Source: Salvia splendens (Eukaryota; Streptophyta; Magnoliopsida; Lamiales; Lamiaceae). Taken from it: a DNA stretch of 64,000 bases. Position 1 is the stretch's first letter, and every line of letters starts with the position of its first letter. Position numbers and translations under genes: made by a program. This document shows, piece after piece, positions 33,596 to 44,610 of the stretch. The DNA lies in the NCBI RefSeq assembly GCF_004379255.2, contig NC_056032.1, positions 28,245,322-28,309,321 on the forward strand. The letters run 5' to 3'. A model generated the notes under the pieces. The model was not told the DNA's origin, did no database searches, and was given only the letters and a program-made list of their open reading frames with translations.

Positions 33596-33830
33596 TTGGA
33601 CAAGGCATTCGTGATTGCTCTCACAACCCACTATAATGATGCTGATATGTCGCATTGGCAATTCCTGGGAAAACAGTTCAAGATCTAAAACTTCACTATG
33701 AAGCCTTTTGAGTCTGGTAAGATGCCTCTGTCCATTTATCCGACCAAAGGCGATGTTCTAAAAGAGAAGAAGCTGGAGTCAGAGCAAGTGCAACGAGGGG
33801 CTCACTGTTGAAATTCCTGTCGAAAGGCAA
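33596..33830 (+). pseudogene. MYB/SANT gene fragment captured in the inverted-repeat element
   Basis: The text GACAAGGCATTCGTGATTGC, then TCTCACAACCCACTATAATG matches the minus-strand gene at 57344-57610 almost base for base, and the match continues through CAGAGCAAGTGCAACGA. Relative to that gene it lacks about 9 bp (GGGGTAAGA region) and about 14 bp (TTAAGTGTGATGGC). The region of the exon end and intron start is also collapsed. Because intron text (CTGTCGAAAGG) follows, it derives from genomic DNA, not from spliced RNA. The frame is broken. Confidence 0.75.
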
Positions 33831-34466
33831 TTATGATAGTACTCTTATTGTGGAGCGGACTGAAATGGCAAAATAGAACTCTTATTGTGGGACTTTGGGA
33901 GTAACTAATAATTGTCATGATGTACTTGTACGAGTTGGGACATTGTTCCATCCCTATTAATCGTTCTATTTCACCTACACTATACTACTCCCTTCGTCGC
34001 ACTCAAGATATCCACATTCTTAAATGCCATGGAGTTTTAGTAACATTTATTACCCCATTTGTTTTTTCAATGAGGGTTGTTAGTTTAAATGTAATGTATA
34101 GATGATATTCATTATCCCATTTGTTTTTTAATGAGGTTTATGGGAAAGAAAATATTTTCTATTGTGCAGTTTTGTGGACAACAGGTGTGATGTGCACAAA
34201 ACTGCCACATTTTATTATTATTTTTTATTAAACTTATTTCTGCATGCACCAATATTGCCCGATGACTGCACTGTTTCATCATCATTTTGTTTCATTTCCT
34301 CTTATTGCATTAATAAAAATATGTATTGTTTAACATTTTTACAATTTTAGTGTTCAGATAACTAAATACTATTATTAAATTTCTTTGTACGAGCACTAAA
34401 ATTGTGTTGGATTTTATTCATATTTCTTTATACGAGAAATATTTAATAAGAACAAAATTATGGATC

Positions 34467-35412
34467 TTATTGTGATGTGAATCAAATGTTTATCTTTATT
34501 CCCATAGCTTTACTTGAATTATGTGAAGTGATACTTGCAAAAAGTGTGTTTTTGGTATAGGAAGCGGAATGGATGGTGAAAATGGACATGAAAACTCACT
34601 TTGAGGCGTTTCTACATTTCCAGAGGCCTCCACGTGGCCGGGTGATTTTCATGCCCTATAATTCACTCGGCCGGATGACTAAGAAACAGAAGAGGCTGAA
34701 AATGAGCCACGCGGCCGGGTGATTTTCATGCCCAATAATTCACTCCGCCGGGTGACACGCCCAATGAACACACAATCCAGCGAGCTCCAAAAATTAGCCA
34801 CGCGGCCGGGTCAATTTCATGCCCAATAATTCACACGGCCTGGTGCGTCGACGCAGTAACGCTGATTTTCAGTTTTCAAATAATTGGAAGGCAGATTTGG
34901 GGAGATTCAGAGATTCTCATACACGAAAATAGAGAGGAAAAAGAGAGAAAGAGAGAGGAAGAAGAGAAGGAAGAAATTCCGGACAAAATTCCGATGATCT
35001 GTCTCCAAATCTCAATTCCACTCAACGAGAGCATGCTTCCTACGGTTTTCTTTGTGATTTTTACCATGTGCTTAGGCTAAACTCTCAATCTTGCTCTAAG
35101 TTGTGATTTAGGCTTGTTTGAATGTATCTACACCTTTGAATTCACGTTTTGACATCGTTGATGTGTTTAATGTTAGATTCTATCACTTTAGAGGCCTCTA
35201 TCGTTATAAACGTTTAATCCTTGTGTATCGTCTCTTTAACATAGACTTGGATAGATTAATCAATTGATGTGTTGTTGAATTTGAATTGTTCAGAAGATAA
35301 TTTGACAACAGAATAAGTAAGATTTTATAGTAGATGATCTTTTATTCCCGCGCTTCCGCAGGAATTGAATATTTTTGAAAATTAGTTCACTGGATTAGAT
35401 ACTCTAAAATAC
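34467..35412. mobile_element. 946-bp insertion with GGATC at both junctions
   Basis: It interrupts the right arm of the inverted-repeat element. GGATC is at 34462-34466 and again at 35413-35417, consistent with a 5-bp target duplication. Inside are three copies of a roughly 48-bp motif (34632, 34708, 34799) with GCGGCCGGGTGATTTTCATG and AATAATTCAC plus CGGCC. A purine-rich stretch follows at 34920-34980. It could be an LTR fragment or an unclassified element; no coding sequence was seen. Confidence 0.5.
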
Positions 35413-35699
35413 GGATCAGACTGTAATAATGATTAATGAAAATCTATTTATACATTAAATGAATTATTGTATAACATAAAAATAAAAACAAAATATCACA
35501 ATGAGCTCTAGGTATGAAAATTTGACAAAACTAAGACGCTTTATTTTTTTTACATAAAATTAATCAAACAATTATATTTTTTACATGAAATTTTTATTTT
35601 ATTATTGTAAGGATTATAAGATTTAAAAAGGAATTTGAATAGACTCTATAACAACCATTGTTTATTTAAGTATAACAACCATTGTTTATTTAAGTATAA

Positions 35700-36115
35700 G
35701 GTTGTGATTAATTGCTAATTAATTAGCATTTACAAATTAATATCAAATCTTAGCCATTAGATTAGAAGCTCTAGTGGTTGAAATAATGTCAAATAGATTA
35801 TATTTTAAATTTTAACATTTATTAAATAAATTTAAAGGGTATTAATTTCAATTGTTATACATAAAAGTTAAAACTAACTGCTTTCTCTCTCCTCAAAATC
35901 ATCTTAAAACTTAAACTTTACATAATTCTCTAGATTTAAACTATTTTTCGTAAAAAATATATCAAAGTAAAGGTAATTTCATCAGGATTCTATCAAACTT
36001 AAATGAGATCTCAATTGCATATGTTCCGACGATGATCGGATGATGTAATTTTACAATATAATAAAGTATCAATATAATGCATGCACAATATCAATAAAAC
36101 TATGTTGATATTTTC
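35700..36115. mobile_element. MITE of family E, partial
   Basis: GTTGTGATTAATTGCTAATT at the left and TCCGACGATGATCGGATGAT inside match 62060-62715 in reverse complement (AGCAATTGATCACAACC, CCGATCATTCGTCGGAACAT). Both share TATCAATA-rich interiors. A third, shorter relative lies at 52590-52850. No coding sequence. Confidence 0.45.
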
Positions 36116-36124
36116 GGGTACTGG

Positions 36125-36403
36125 TGTAACACCCCGACTTTTCCAATCTTTTTATAGCGGTTCTCAAAAGCGAGTCAAATTTTTTTACCTTCAATAATTG
36201 TAGGAAAATAATAGTATACATTTACGGCCTATCTTTGTTTAATTTATTATTCCCTAATTCCCTTAGCCCAATTTCCTTTTTTGCGAAACTACTTTGGAGA
36301 AGCCCAATATGGGACCAAATGCAGATATACTTTCTCAAATCTGCTCAAATCTTCACGTTCAAATCTATACCCCGAGAAATAGGATTTAGATCAACAACCA
36401 CCA
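36125..36403 (+). mobile_element. Start of a Ty3-type LTR, truncated
   Basis: TGTAACACCCCGACTTTTCC is a typical 5' start of plant Ty3-type LTRs. The similarity ends at the (TA)n tract where family A copy A4 is inserted. The remaining LTR was not found on the other side. Confidence 0.35.
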
Positions 36404-36414
36404 ATATATATATA
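36404..36414. repeat. Short (TA)n, left flank of A4
   Basis: An 11-bp AT tract (ATATATATATA) directly before GAGTAGTGATC. Confidence 0.8.
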
Positions 36415-36654
36415 GAGTAGTGATCTAAGGCAAATGCCTCTTAACCAAATAACTAGAGAACAAATCATAGTCACAAGATCAAAAAAATCAAGGGCTGGTA
36501 TTAATTTTTGAATTTAATGATATATTAGTTCCCTCAATCACAAATTTACTCCATAATAACAAGGCAGGGGTATTCTGGTCATTGCATAGCCTATTGAATT
36601 AACCCCAAAATCATATTAGGCTGCAAAAATTGAATTCATTTGAAACCGCGTCTT

Positions 36655-36933
36655 CTTTTCCGCCGCCGCAACGCCCGCGGAATCACTGAAGTGAGGAATC
36701 GATCAATTCGCGCACCAGAGGCTGCGATCCTCTGGAGAAAATCGATTTGTGGCTGCAGGATTTGGTGCCGGACATTGTTAGGAACCTAAAGCAGGCGCCG
36801 CTGCTGGTGCAAATCTATTCCAGATTGGACGGCAGGGTGAGGATTGAGACGGAGAAGGCCGTGCCGGAGGAGTGGCCGGCGGCGAGAGAGGGGTGGCGAA
36901 GCGGGGAATCGAAGTCGCTGTGTCTGGATTGAG
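36655..36933 (+). pseudogene. Captured coding-like fragment (A4, left)
   Basis: A GC-rich frame contains CDPLEKIDLWLQDLVPDIVR, then NLKQAPLLVQIYSRLDGRVR and IETEKAVPEEWPAAREGW, ending at TGA 36931-36933. There is no stop over more than 70 codons and the codon choice is coding-like. The frame is open upstream and has no clear initiator, as expected for an internal exon. I do not recognise the family. Confidence 0.45.
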
Positions 36934-37146
36934 TTTTGAATGTATTTACGTTCCATAATATTATCATTTAATAGATAGCATCACTTTTGTGGAGCTAACA
37001 TGTGAATATTTGTTTTTGCTTAATAGAATTTATCGTTACTTGCTACTGGATTATGTTTTGCTTTTAGATGTTTTATAACTTGTATAGTTCAGTTTGCATA
37101 TTTTCTCATTTCAAAGTCATTCAAGCTGCAGAAGTGTGATAACTTA

Positions 37147-38409
37147 GGAGTGATGCGTTTTGTAAACAAGAGTGAAGTAAAATCAGAGTAAGAGTGGTGT
37201 GTTTTGTAAACAAGAGTGAAGTAAAATCAGAATAAGAGTGATGTGTTTTGTGAACAAGAGTGGAGTAAAATCAGAGTAAGAGTGATGTGTTTTGTGAACA
37301 AGAGTGAAGTAATATCAGAATAAAAGTGATGTGTTTTGTAAACAAGAGTGAAGTAAAATAAGAATAAGAGTGTTGTATTTTGTGAACGAGAGTGAAGTAA
37401 AATCAGAATAAGAGTGATGTGTTTTGTGAACAAGAGTGAAGTAAAATCAAAGTAAGAGTGATGCGTTTTGTAAACAAGAGTGAAGTAAAATCAGAATAAG
37501 AGTGATGTGTTTTGTGAACAAGAGTAGATAAAATCAGAATAAGAGTGATGTGTTTTGTGAACAAGAGTGAAGTAAAATCAGAGTAAGAGTGATGTGTTTT
37601 GTGAACAAGAGTGAAGTAAGATCAGAGTAAGAGTGATGTGTTTTGTGAACAAGAGTGAAGTAAGATCAGAATAAGAGTGATGTGTTTTCTAAACAAGAGT
37701 GAAGTAAAATTAGAATAAGAGTGATCTGTTTTGTGAACAAGAGTGAAGTAAAATCAGAATAAGAATGATGTGTTCTGTGAACAAGAGTGAAGTAAAATCA
37801 GAATAAGAGTGATGTGTTTTGTGAACAAGAGTGAAGTAAAATCAGAATAAGAGTGATGTGTTTTGTGAGAAAGAGTGAAGTAAAATCAGAGTAAGAGTGA
37901 TGCGTTTTGTAAACAAGAGTGAAGTAAAATCAGAGTAAGAGTGATGTGTTTTGTGAACAAGAGTAGAGTAAAATCAGAATAAGAGTGATGTGTTTTGTGA
38001 ACAAGAGTGAAGTAAAATCAGAGTAAGAGTGATGTGTTTTGTGAACAAGAGTGAAGTACGATCAGAATAAGAGTGATGTGTTTTCGAAACAAGAGTGAAG
38101 TAAAATCAGAATAAGAGTGATGTTTTTTGTGAACAAGAGTGAAGTAAGATCAGAATAAGAGTGATGTGTTTTGTGAACAATAGTGAAGTAAAATCAGAAT
38201 AAAAATGATGTGTTTTGTGAACAAGAGTGAAGTAAAATCAGAGTAAGAGTGATGTGTTTTGTGAACAAGAGTGAAGTAATATCAGAATAAGAGTGATGTG
38301 TTTTCTAAACAAGAGTGAAGTAAGAACAGAATATGAGTGATGTATTTTGTGAACAAGAGTGAAGTAATATTAGAATAAAAGTGATGTGTTTTGACAACAA
38401 GAGTGAAGC
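37147..38409 (+). repeat. 44-bp minisatellite, about 29 units (A4)
   Basis: The units are the same as in A3 (GAATAAG and GAGTAAG classes dominate). Some units here have GTAAGATCAG, GTAATATCAG or TTTTCTAAACAAG variants not common elsewhere. One unit (37525) lacks 2 bp. Confidence 0.95.
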
Positions 38410-38636
38410 TTGGTTTTTCTTTCTTTCTTTTAAATAACAATTCTTTTATATTATATTAATAAATCTGTAGAAATCATTTAATCTCAATTGAAGTAATCAC
38501 AATTCACATATAATAATTGATTGCCTTCATTTCATACATAATCAAAACTAATGCAAAAAATCTGAATGCCAAAAACTCAGGGCAATCAAAACTCACTGTC
38601 TTTTTGTGAATTTTATGAATCAACTTTAAACTAAGC

Positions 38637-38990
38637 AAAAAAAACCATCATCTCCTCATTATCGCCCGCCATAATTTCCAGCATCTCTGCATCGGGATCG
38701 GCCAGCAAATTCGTCACAAATCCACAGAATTCGAACTCCACGCCTATTGTATAGCTAGCTGCGCCAATTTCCACCCTACCGCTGCAAGGCATCGCAGTTA
38801 TCGGGCACCGGCGAGTGCCACGACGATCGTGGAACTGGTGACGGCACTGCTGCTGATGATGCATCAAAATCCGCAACTCCTCCTCCAGGCTGCTCCGGAG
38901 CTCCCTCTCTAGCTCCACGTTTCTCTGCCGAAGCGCCTCCGACGCATCACGGTGGCGACCAGAGATCGGCACACAGGGAGAGAGAGAGAG
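38637..38990 (-). pseudogene. Captured coding-like fragment (A4, right)
   Basis: The minus-strand frame starts MPISGRHRDASEALRQRNVE, then LERELRSSLEEELRILMHHQ. It then has VEIGAASYTIGVEFEFCGFV and an acidic end. The first half is a likely coiled coil. It is not recognised. An ATG is present at 38972, and the GC content exceeds that of the flanks. Confidence 0.4.
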
Positions 38991-39193
38991 AATGATAATA
39001 GAAATAAAGAGAGATAATTATTTTAATGGAATGTGTATGTGAGAATATGGGAATAAAGTTTGTTTCCAAAAATACCCCTATGCTATTTTTATTAACTAAT
39101 AATGTATACTTTTATTAATCATTGGATTAAGATAATATGTGGCTGAGATTTGTTCTCTAGTTATACACTTAAAATTAGTTATACTTTGATCAC

Positions 39194-39196
<3 letters not shown>

Positions 39197-39238
<42 letters not shown>
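39197..39238. repeat. (TA)n junction between A4 and family C copy
   Basis: A 42-bp TA tract. It links a family A element directly to a family C element, as in the first train. Confidence 0.95.
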
Positions 39239-39241
<3 letters not shown>

Positions 39242-40832
39242 ATGTATTCATTTACTTTTCCTATATTTCCTCTTTTTTCCTTCTTAATATCAGCCATTAG
39301 ATTAGAGAAATGGACGGTCAAGATCAACATTGGGTAATTAATCCCGTGTTGCATTATTTGTCCTATTTTGTGCATTATGAGGGTACAATAGTAATCTAAT
39401 AATGGCTGGAAACCGCTACGAATAATGCACCACATGGTCACGAGTAATGCATATAATTGCCTATATAATGCACAATATGTGAACTGCAATGCATACGAAC
39501 AAGATGTGTTGTGTTATGATGTTGGACACACGTTTCTTGTTTCCCCTAAGGGTATAATAAGCTTAGGGGCTAGGGTATAGTACGTAGACATGTATGTAAT
39601 CTTCACATGGTAACGGGTAATGGATATAATTGACTATATAATGCACAATTTGTGAACTGCAATGCATACGAACAAGATGTGCGGTGTTATGATGTTTGAC
39701 ACACGTTTCTTGTTTCCCCTAAGGCTAGGGTATAGTACGTACGCATTAATAACAAATTATAAAACGATACGAATAATTCACCAAATTGTCACGAGTAATG
39801 GATGTTATTAACTATATAATGCACAATATGTGAACTGCAATGCATACGAATAAGATGTACCATGTTATGATGTTTGACACACGTTTCTTGTTTCCCCTAA
39901 GGGTTTAATAAGCTTAGGGGCTAGGGTATAGTACGTAAACATTACTAAATGCACGTATGTAATCTTCAATCCGTTGATTAACCCATATATACAATACCTC
40001 TAATAATGCATAATATACTGAGATAATGACAATTAACAGCTACATAATGCACTACCTAAACCAAATAATGCACATACGTATATTCCAATAACAACAATTT
40101 GTTAGTAATGTCTACGTACTATACCCTAGCCCCTAAGCTTATTAAACCCTTAGGGGAAACAAGAAACGTGTGTTAACATGGTACATCTTATTCGTATGCA
40201 TTGCAGTTCACATATTGTGCATTATATAGTTAATAACATCTATTACTCGTGACAATTTGGTGAATTATTCGTATCGTTTTATAATTTGTTATTAATGCGT
40301 ACGTACTATACCCTAGCCCCTAAGCTTATTAAACCCTTAGGGGAAACAAGAAACGTGTGTCAAACATCATAACACAGCACATCTTGTTCGTATGCATTGC
40401 AGTTCACAAATTGTGCATTATATAGTCAATTATATCTATTACTCGTTACCATGTGAAGATTACATACGTGTCTACGTACTATACCCTAGCCCCTAAGCTT
40501 ATTAAACCCTTAGGGGAAACAAGAAACGTGTGTCCAAACATCATAACATGGTACATCTTATTCGTATGCATTGCAGTTCACATATTGTGCATTATATAGT
40601 CAATTATATGCATTACTCGTGACCATGTGGTGCATTATTCGCAGATACCAAAATGTGGCAGTTACTTTTCCGTCAAATGTCAATAATGACCCTGTAATGC
40701 ATACAACCACCTTCTATAATGCAACACGGAACTAGTTTTATAGAATCAATCTGATCCGTTGATGCCTTAAATCTAACGCGTAATATTAAGAAGGAAAAAG
40801 GATCTAAGATGTGAAAAGGAGAATAACGCTCC
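39239..40832. mobile_element. Family C element with a large internal palindrome
   Basis: The left end GGGATGTATTCATTTACTTT and right end reversed GGAGCGTTATTCTCCTTTTC match the 320-bp copy at 27601. The interior is expanded by three direct copies and then three inverted copies of a roughly 160-190 bp unit. (TA)n flanks it on both sides. It has no open frame of note and is non-autonomous. Confidence 0.65.
39460..40620. repeat. Three plus three inverted array of a ~170-bp unit
   Basis: Each unit has GTGAACTGCAATGCATACGA, then ACACGTTTCTTGTTTCCCCT, then AGGGGCTAGGGTATAGTACG. Plus-strand copies are at about 39470, 39640 and 39825; inverted copies are at about 40100, 40265 and 40445. Within the unit CCCCTAAGGGTTTAATAAGC, then TTAGGGG forms its own small hairpin, lost in the second plus copy. 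The whole could fold into a stem of over 450 bp. Confidence 0.85.
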
Positions 40833-40858
40833 TATATATATATATATATATATATAGG

Positions 40859-40892
<34 letters not shown>
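40833..40892. repeat. Two (TA)n tracts split by GGGATG
   Basis: TA tracts 40833-40856 and 40863-40892 are separated only by GGGATG, the first bases of a family C end. This may be the stub of another family C insertion or an excision footprint. Confidence 0.75.
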
Positions 40893-40894
<2 letters not shown>

Positions 40895-41742
40895 CTTCGC
40901 ACAATATCAGTAACTATCAACACCTTTTGAACCCCTCCATAGCGATGTCGGGCCGGGTTATGGGGGCACCTGGGGTGAGCGAATCACCTTTTGTCCCTAA
41001 GTAACTATCAACACCGGTCGTCGTGTGTTGTTTTTCTTCTCTTCCGTAAAGGTAACTTTTCTCCTCGATCCATTGAATACGAAAATCTGCATATTTGTTG
41101 ATTCCATGGTCAATTTCTTCGTCATATCACAGCTTGAACCCGAGAGGATCGTGATCTCAGTTTATCCTATTTGTTGGCTACTTTTCCTCCGGAAGGTATA
41201 ATTCTCAAAAATCATATGAACTCTCTACATTCTGAATATCTCAAAGCATACCATTCAATAGCTGACCCGATTAGAAATTCTTCTGATAACACCGGAATGT
41301 CAAAGTCTAAATCTTTATCTCCTGTTGTTGAATTGTTTGAGCTCCTTTGAACCAAATTAAATTTAAAACCTTGTAGAAACAAATTGGCTGACAGAGGGGA
41401 AAAGGGGAGAGAAAACTTACCTGCGGGAATGGGCTGACAGAGGCAGCAGCGCTGCCCGACGGAGTGCTGGCCGTCTGGAACGGCGGTGAAGGTGAGGCGG
41501 CTCCAACTCGGCAGTGGTGAACAGAAAACAGCAAATGTTGAGGGAGAGAGAATTTGTTTTGGGGATTTTGTGTTAACTTGGAAATAGAGACGAGAGTTGA
41601 GGGAGAGTTTGTTGCTGGGTGTTCTTGCTGTCAATTTGAATTAAGCAGAGGGAGGGCGTGAGAATTTGAGACGGAAGAGAGAGATTAGAATGTTGAGACA
41701 GTAGGGTGCATATGGGAGTAGACTTGTTTTATTTTTATGTTA
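40893..41742. other. No gene firmly supported
   Basis: A minus-strand frame at 41212-41634 (140 codons, ending SAIEWYALRYSECREFI) has no recognisable domain. The flanks include a CT-rich leader-like stretch at 41020-41070. It could be a remnant exon. Confidence 0.3.
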
Positions 41743-44218
41743 AGGGTTTGTTTGTTTGGTATGATGGCCTCCTATCTAGGTTCTTTCTGCACTTTGTTTG
41801 GTATGATACTGCACCTCAACGACCCGGTACCTACCTGCCAAACCGATAGAAGCCTAACCAGGCTTTCGGCTCTGATAACACACTATATGACCGATCTAGT
41901 TTGTGGAATTAATGCAGCATTGTCTTAAACACCCCTCCCCCTCTTCCTCACTCCATCTAGTTCAACCAGATTTTGGGCGAGACTACAGACCGCCTTCAAC
42001 TCCGACCTCCACTGGCGGCGAAAATTGTATGTAACCGCTGCCGACGGCTGTAAGTAACGCACAATCTTAGGTCACTATTCCTTAATATGCTAATTTCCTG
42101 AACCACGCAATCTTTATGAATTCAAATCATTGACACAGCTTGGTTGTAAAATGTAGGACTAGTGATTCCAATCCAGCGGGGAAGGTCGAGAGTCACACGG
42201 TCCTGTATGGCTAGCGAGGAGGATAATCTTAAGGTACGCAAATTTCACCACTTACCCACAATGAATTTGGGATAAATTTGGTCGCGTTGTGGCGGATCTG
42301 GATAATCGAAGTGACGTCAAGTGACGAAGTGATTTGAATACACTTTTTTGAAATTCGTTGGGTGGTTGAAATTTGAATTTCATGAGAATTGCATTTGTAT
42401 ATTGGTGGATCTGCAGTTGTTCGGGCCTAGTTCCCCATTTGTCTGTACCATTGTTTCATTCCATTCGTTGCCTTGTTGTTGCTTGGATGTTGTTGTTGTT
42501 CTTTTGCTGAATTCATTTGAGAGTACAACGACTTGGGTATTGACACCTTATTCTCAATTTTCTTTTTTCCAAAACCTGTAGAAGAAGTTCATGACTTTAC
42601 GAGTTTACTGAAATTTAATGAAGATTTGGTTATTGTCAATAAGCTTTGTTCGTATTCTGTGGACCAAGATAATGAGTTTACTTAATGTTCAGTTGGTTGT
42701 TGTGTTTGTAAGTGATTGAATTGGCATCTAGGACTTTGTCAAGCTTCTGCACTTTCAATGACTATTAAATGTATGTATTGGTTGATCAGAGTGAAGGTAG
42801 GTTTAATGAAGTGACAACATTGTTACTTTTGCTAGAGGAGATAATACGGAATCATCAAATAAACATGATGCTAGTATCTTTCATAATCATGCTAATTGGC
42901 CCGTGAAAGCACAAGCGCAAACGTTGGGACAAACTTGGCCATTCACAAATGCTAGATTCAATTCCTGCTAATGTCAAGCATTTGGATAGGCTTGTGCGTC
43001 TCATAGATAGGTCATGTGTGGATAATTTAAGGATGGATAGAAACACTTTCGGTCGCCTCTGTCGTATTCTCCGTGATCGTGTAGGATTAATTAACCAGAA
43101 ATTCGTGACTCTTGAAGAACAAGTTGCCATGTTCTTATGTGTTCTATCACACCACAAGAAAGCTCGTATAGTTGGTTTCGATTTCATACAGTCCTCTCAA
43201 ACTGTGTCAAAATACATACACACTGTGCTACGTGGTGTGCTCACGCTCCACAGTTTGTTTTTGGTTAAGCCCTACCCTATAGATGAGGAGTGCTCTGACC
43301 GGCGATGGAAGTGGTTTAAGGTATGTTCGTTTGCATCTGCACACCTCCGTTTGTAAAGCGTGTGATTGGTACTGAAATGTTTAACAATGCAGGGGTGTCT
43401 TGGAGCCTTAGATGGAACCTATATCAATGTACGAGTACCTATTGCTGACGTACCACGATATCGGAACAGGAAAGGTCACATCACAACAACCACACTAGCC
43501 GTATGTGATCCACAGCTTCGTTTCATATACATTCTCCCTCGATGGGAATGATCTGCAGGCGATTCATGGATTTTACGCGATGCAATAAGTAGGACATTAG
43601 GGCTCAAAATGCCTAAAGGTTCAACTCACTTGTTCTACCACGCTTGAATCATCTACTCTCATATCATGCTGGTGTAGTGCATCAATTGGTTTATCAATTT
43701 ACAAGTTGCTACTACCTTTGTGACAATGCTTACGCTAATGCTGAAGGGTTCGTGACGCCATATAAAGGTGTTCGTTATCATCTACAAGAATGGGGCCCTG
43801 GAAGGCAATCACCTCAAACCCCGGAAGAGTTGTTCAACTTGAGACACACTAAGGCCAAGAATGTCATCGAACGCTCTTTTGCCGTGTTGAAGATGCGATG
43901 GGGTATACTCCGCTCTGCAAGCTTCTACCCGATTGATGTTAAAACCAGTCTGATTATCGCATGTTTCCTGCTACACAATTTCATGCGTAGTGAGATGGCG
44001 GTTGATACGGTTGAGGCGGAGTTAGAGTTACTCAATGAAGTCGACAATAAGGATGACAGTGACCACGAACACGTGGGTGGTGATCATATCAGTAGCGTTG
44101 AACCTTCAGGTGGAATAAAAAAAAGAGATGATCTCGCGAGTGCTATGTGGGCTGAGAAAAACAATGTATAAACGAGGTGGTTGGGAGACACTTGTGCCAT
44201 ACTATGTTCCAACTACAA
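41743..44218 (+). mobile_element. PIF/Harbinger element, right end not seen
   Basis: TAA followed by GGGTTTGTTTGTTTGGTATG at 41740-41762 fits a Harbinger end (TAA/TTA target, GGGnTTGTTTGG-type TIR). The transposase pseudogene follows 1.2 kb downstream. The matching CCAAACAAACCC end was not found before the MULE DNA at 44.4 kb, so the right side may be lost. The left assignment is from memory of the superfamily. Confidence 0.45.
42949..44171 (+). pseudogene. PIF/Harbinger transposase (ALP1-like, DDE_Tnp_4), broken
   Basis: Exon 1 contains VKHLDRLVRLIDRSCVDNLR and the helix-turn-helix-like VSKYIHTVLRGVL. It ends WKWFK at a 72-bp GT-AG intron (43321-43392). Exon 2 opens GCLGALDGTYINVRVP with the first catalytic Asp. 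At 43551 TGA follows PRWE where the family has G-S-A-x-D, and the frame resumes GDSWILRDAI. A frameshift of about one base near 43640 precedes YYLCDNAYANAEG (second Asp). The third residue is Glu in KNVIERSFAVLKMRWGIL. These are the D-D-E residues of Harbinger transposases and of the domesticated ALP1 proteins. The nonsense and frameshift make it a dead copy. Confidence 0.8.
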
Positions 44219-44389
44219 GAGTTCTCTTTGATTTGTATGAAACATTGATTGATTTTCCCCTACTTCCCTTCCGGCTCATATTCTGTGTTGTTTATTGGTG
44301 ACAGATTTTTTCAAACTCATCCTCAGGCTCCCCGCAATTTATGTACCTTAGGGGTAATTCTTTTTGGGTTCTAGACCACATTAACCATT

Positions 44390-44610
44390 CCATCTTAATA
44401 CTGGACTTTTTTTAGCTTCCCCAGTTTGTGAGAAACGCATGATCGTCATGCGTCGTCCTTTAATGAAACGCATAAGAATCATGCATTTTAATGAAAAACG
44501 CATGAAAGACGTGCGTCTTTTTTTTAATTTTTTAAATTTTTTATTAAAAGACCCATGACCATCATGCGTCTCTAGGTAAAACGCATGAGTGTCATGCGTC
44601 TCTCCTTCAA
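44390..44610. repeat. Five near-palindromes ACGCATGA..TCATGCGT at the MULE left end
   Basis: Near-palindromes of about 19 bp are at 44435, 44468, 44498, 44551 and 44581, for example ACGCATGATCGTCATGCGT and ACGCATGAGTGTCATGCGT. Spacing is mostly 30-33 bp. They lie just upstream of the mudrA-type gene and are probably subterminal transposase-binding or hairpin sites. Confidence 0.7.

Larger units (their letters stand above)
32838..35690. mobile_element. Long-inverted-repeat element carrying a MYB gene fragment
   Basis: The left arm (about 32838-33590) is the imperfect inverted complement of the right arm, which is split into 34060-34466 and 35418-35690 by a later 946-bp insertion. Marker phrases include CAAAATATCACAATGAGCTC (35489, reversed at 33090) and TTCTATTGTGCAGTTTTGTG (34156, reversed near 33490). 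Also matching is ATAACAAC.ATTGTTTATTT at the outer limits. Between the arms is a fragment of a MYB/SANT gene. The architecture is that of a Pack-type DNA element or a fold-back element. Terminal sequences and target duplication are not resolved. Confidence 0.65.
36415..39196 (+). mobile_element. Family A transposon, copy A4
   Basis: A 2.78-kb element. The left end is GAGTAGTGATCTAAGGCAAA and then ATAACTAGAGAACAAATCA. The right end reversed is GTAGTGATCAAAGTATAACT and then TATAACTAGAGAACAAATC. It contains a left captured fragment (36655-36933), a 44-bp array (37147-38409) and a right captured fragment (38637-38990). The arrangement is the same as in A1-A3, with different captured DNA. There is no transposase. 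Confidence 0.75.

Noticed and set aside
33079..34350. Small frames in the inverted-repeat arms as a real gene
   Set aside because: They occur in mirror image in both arms and contain no domain; they reflect TIR DNA.
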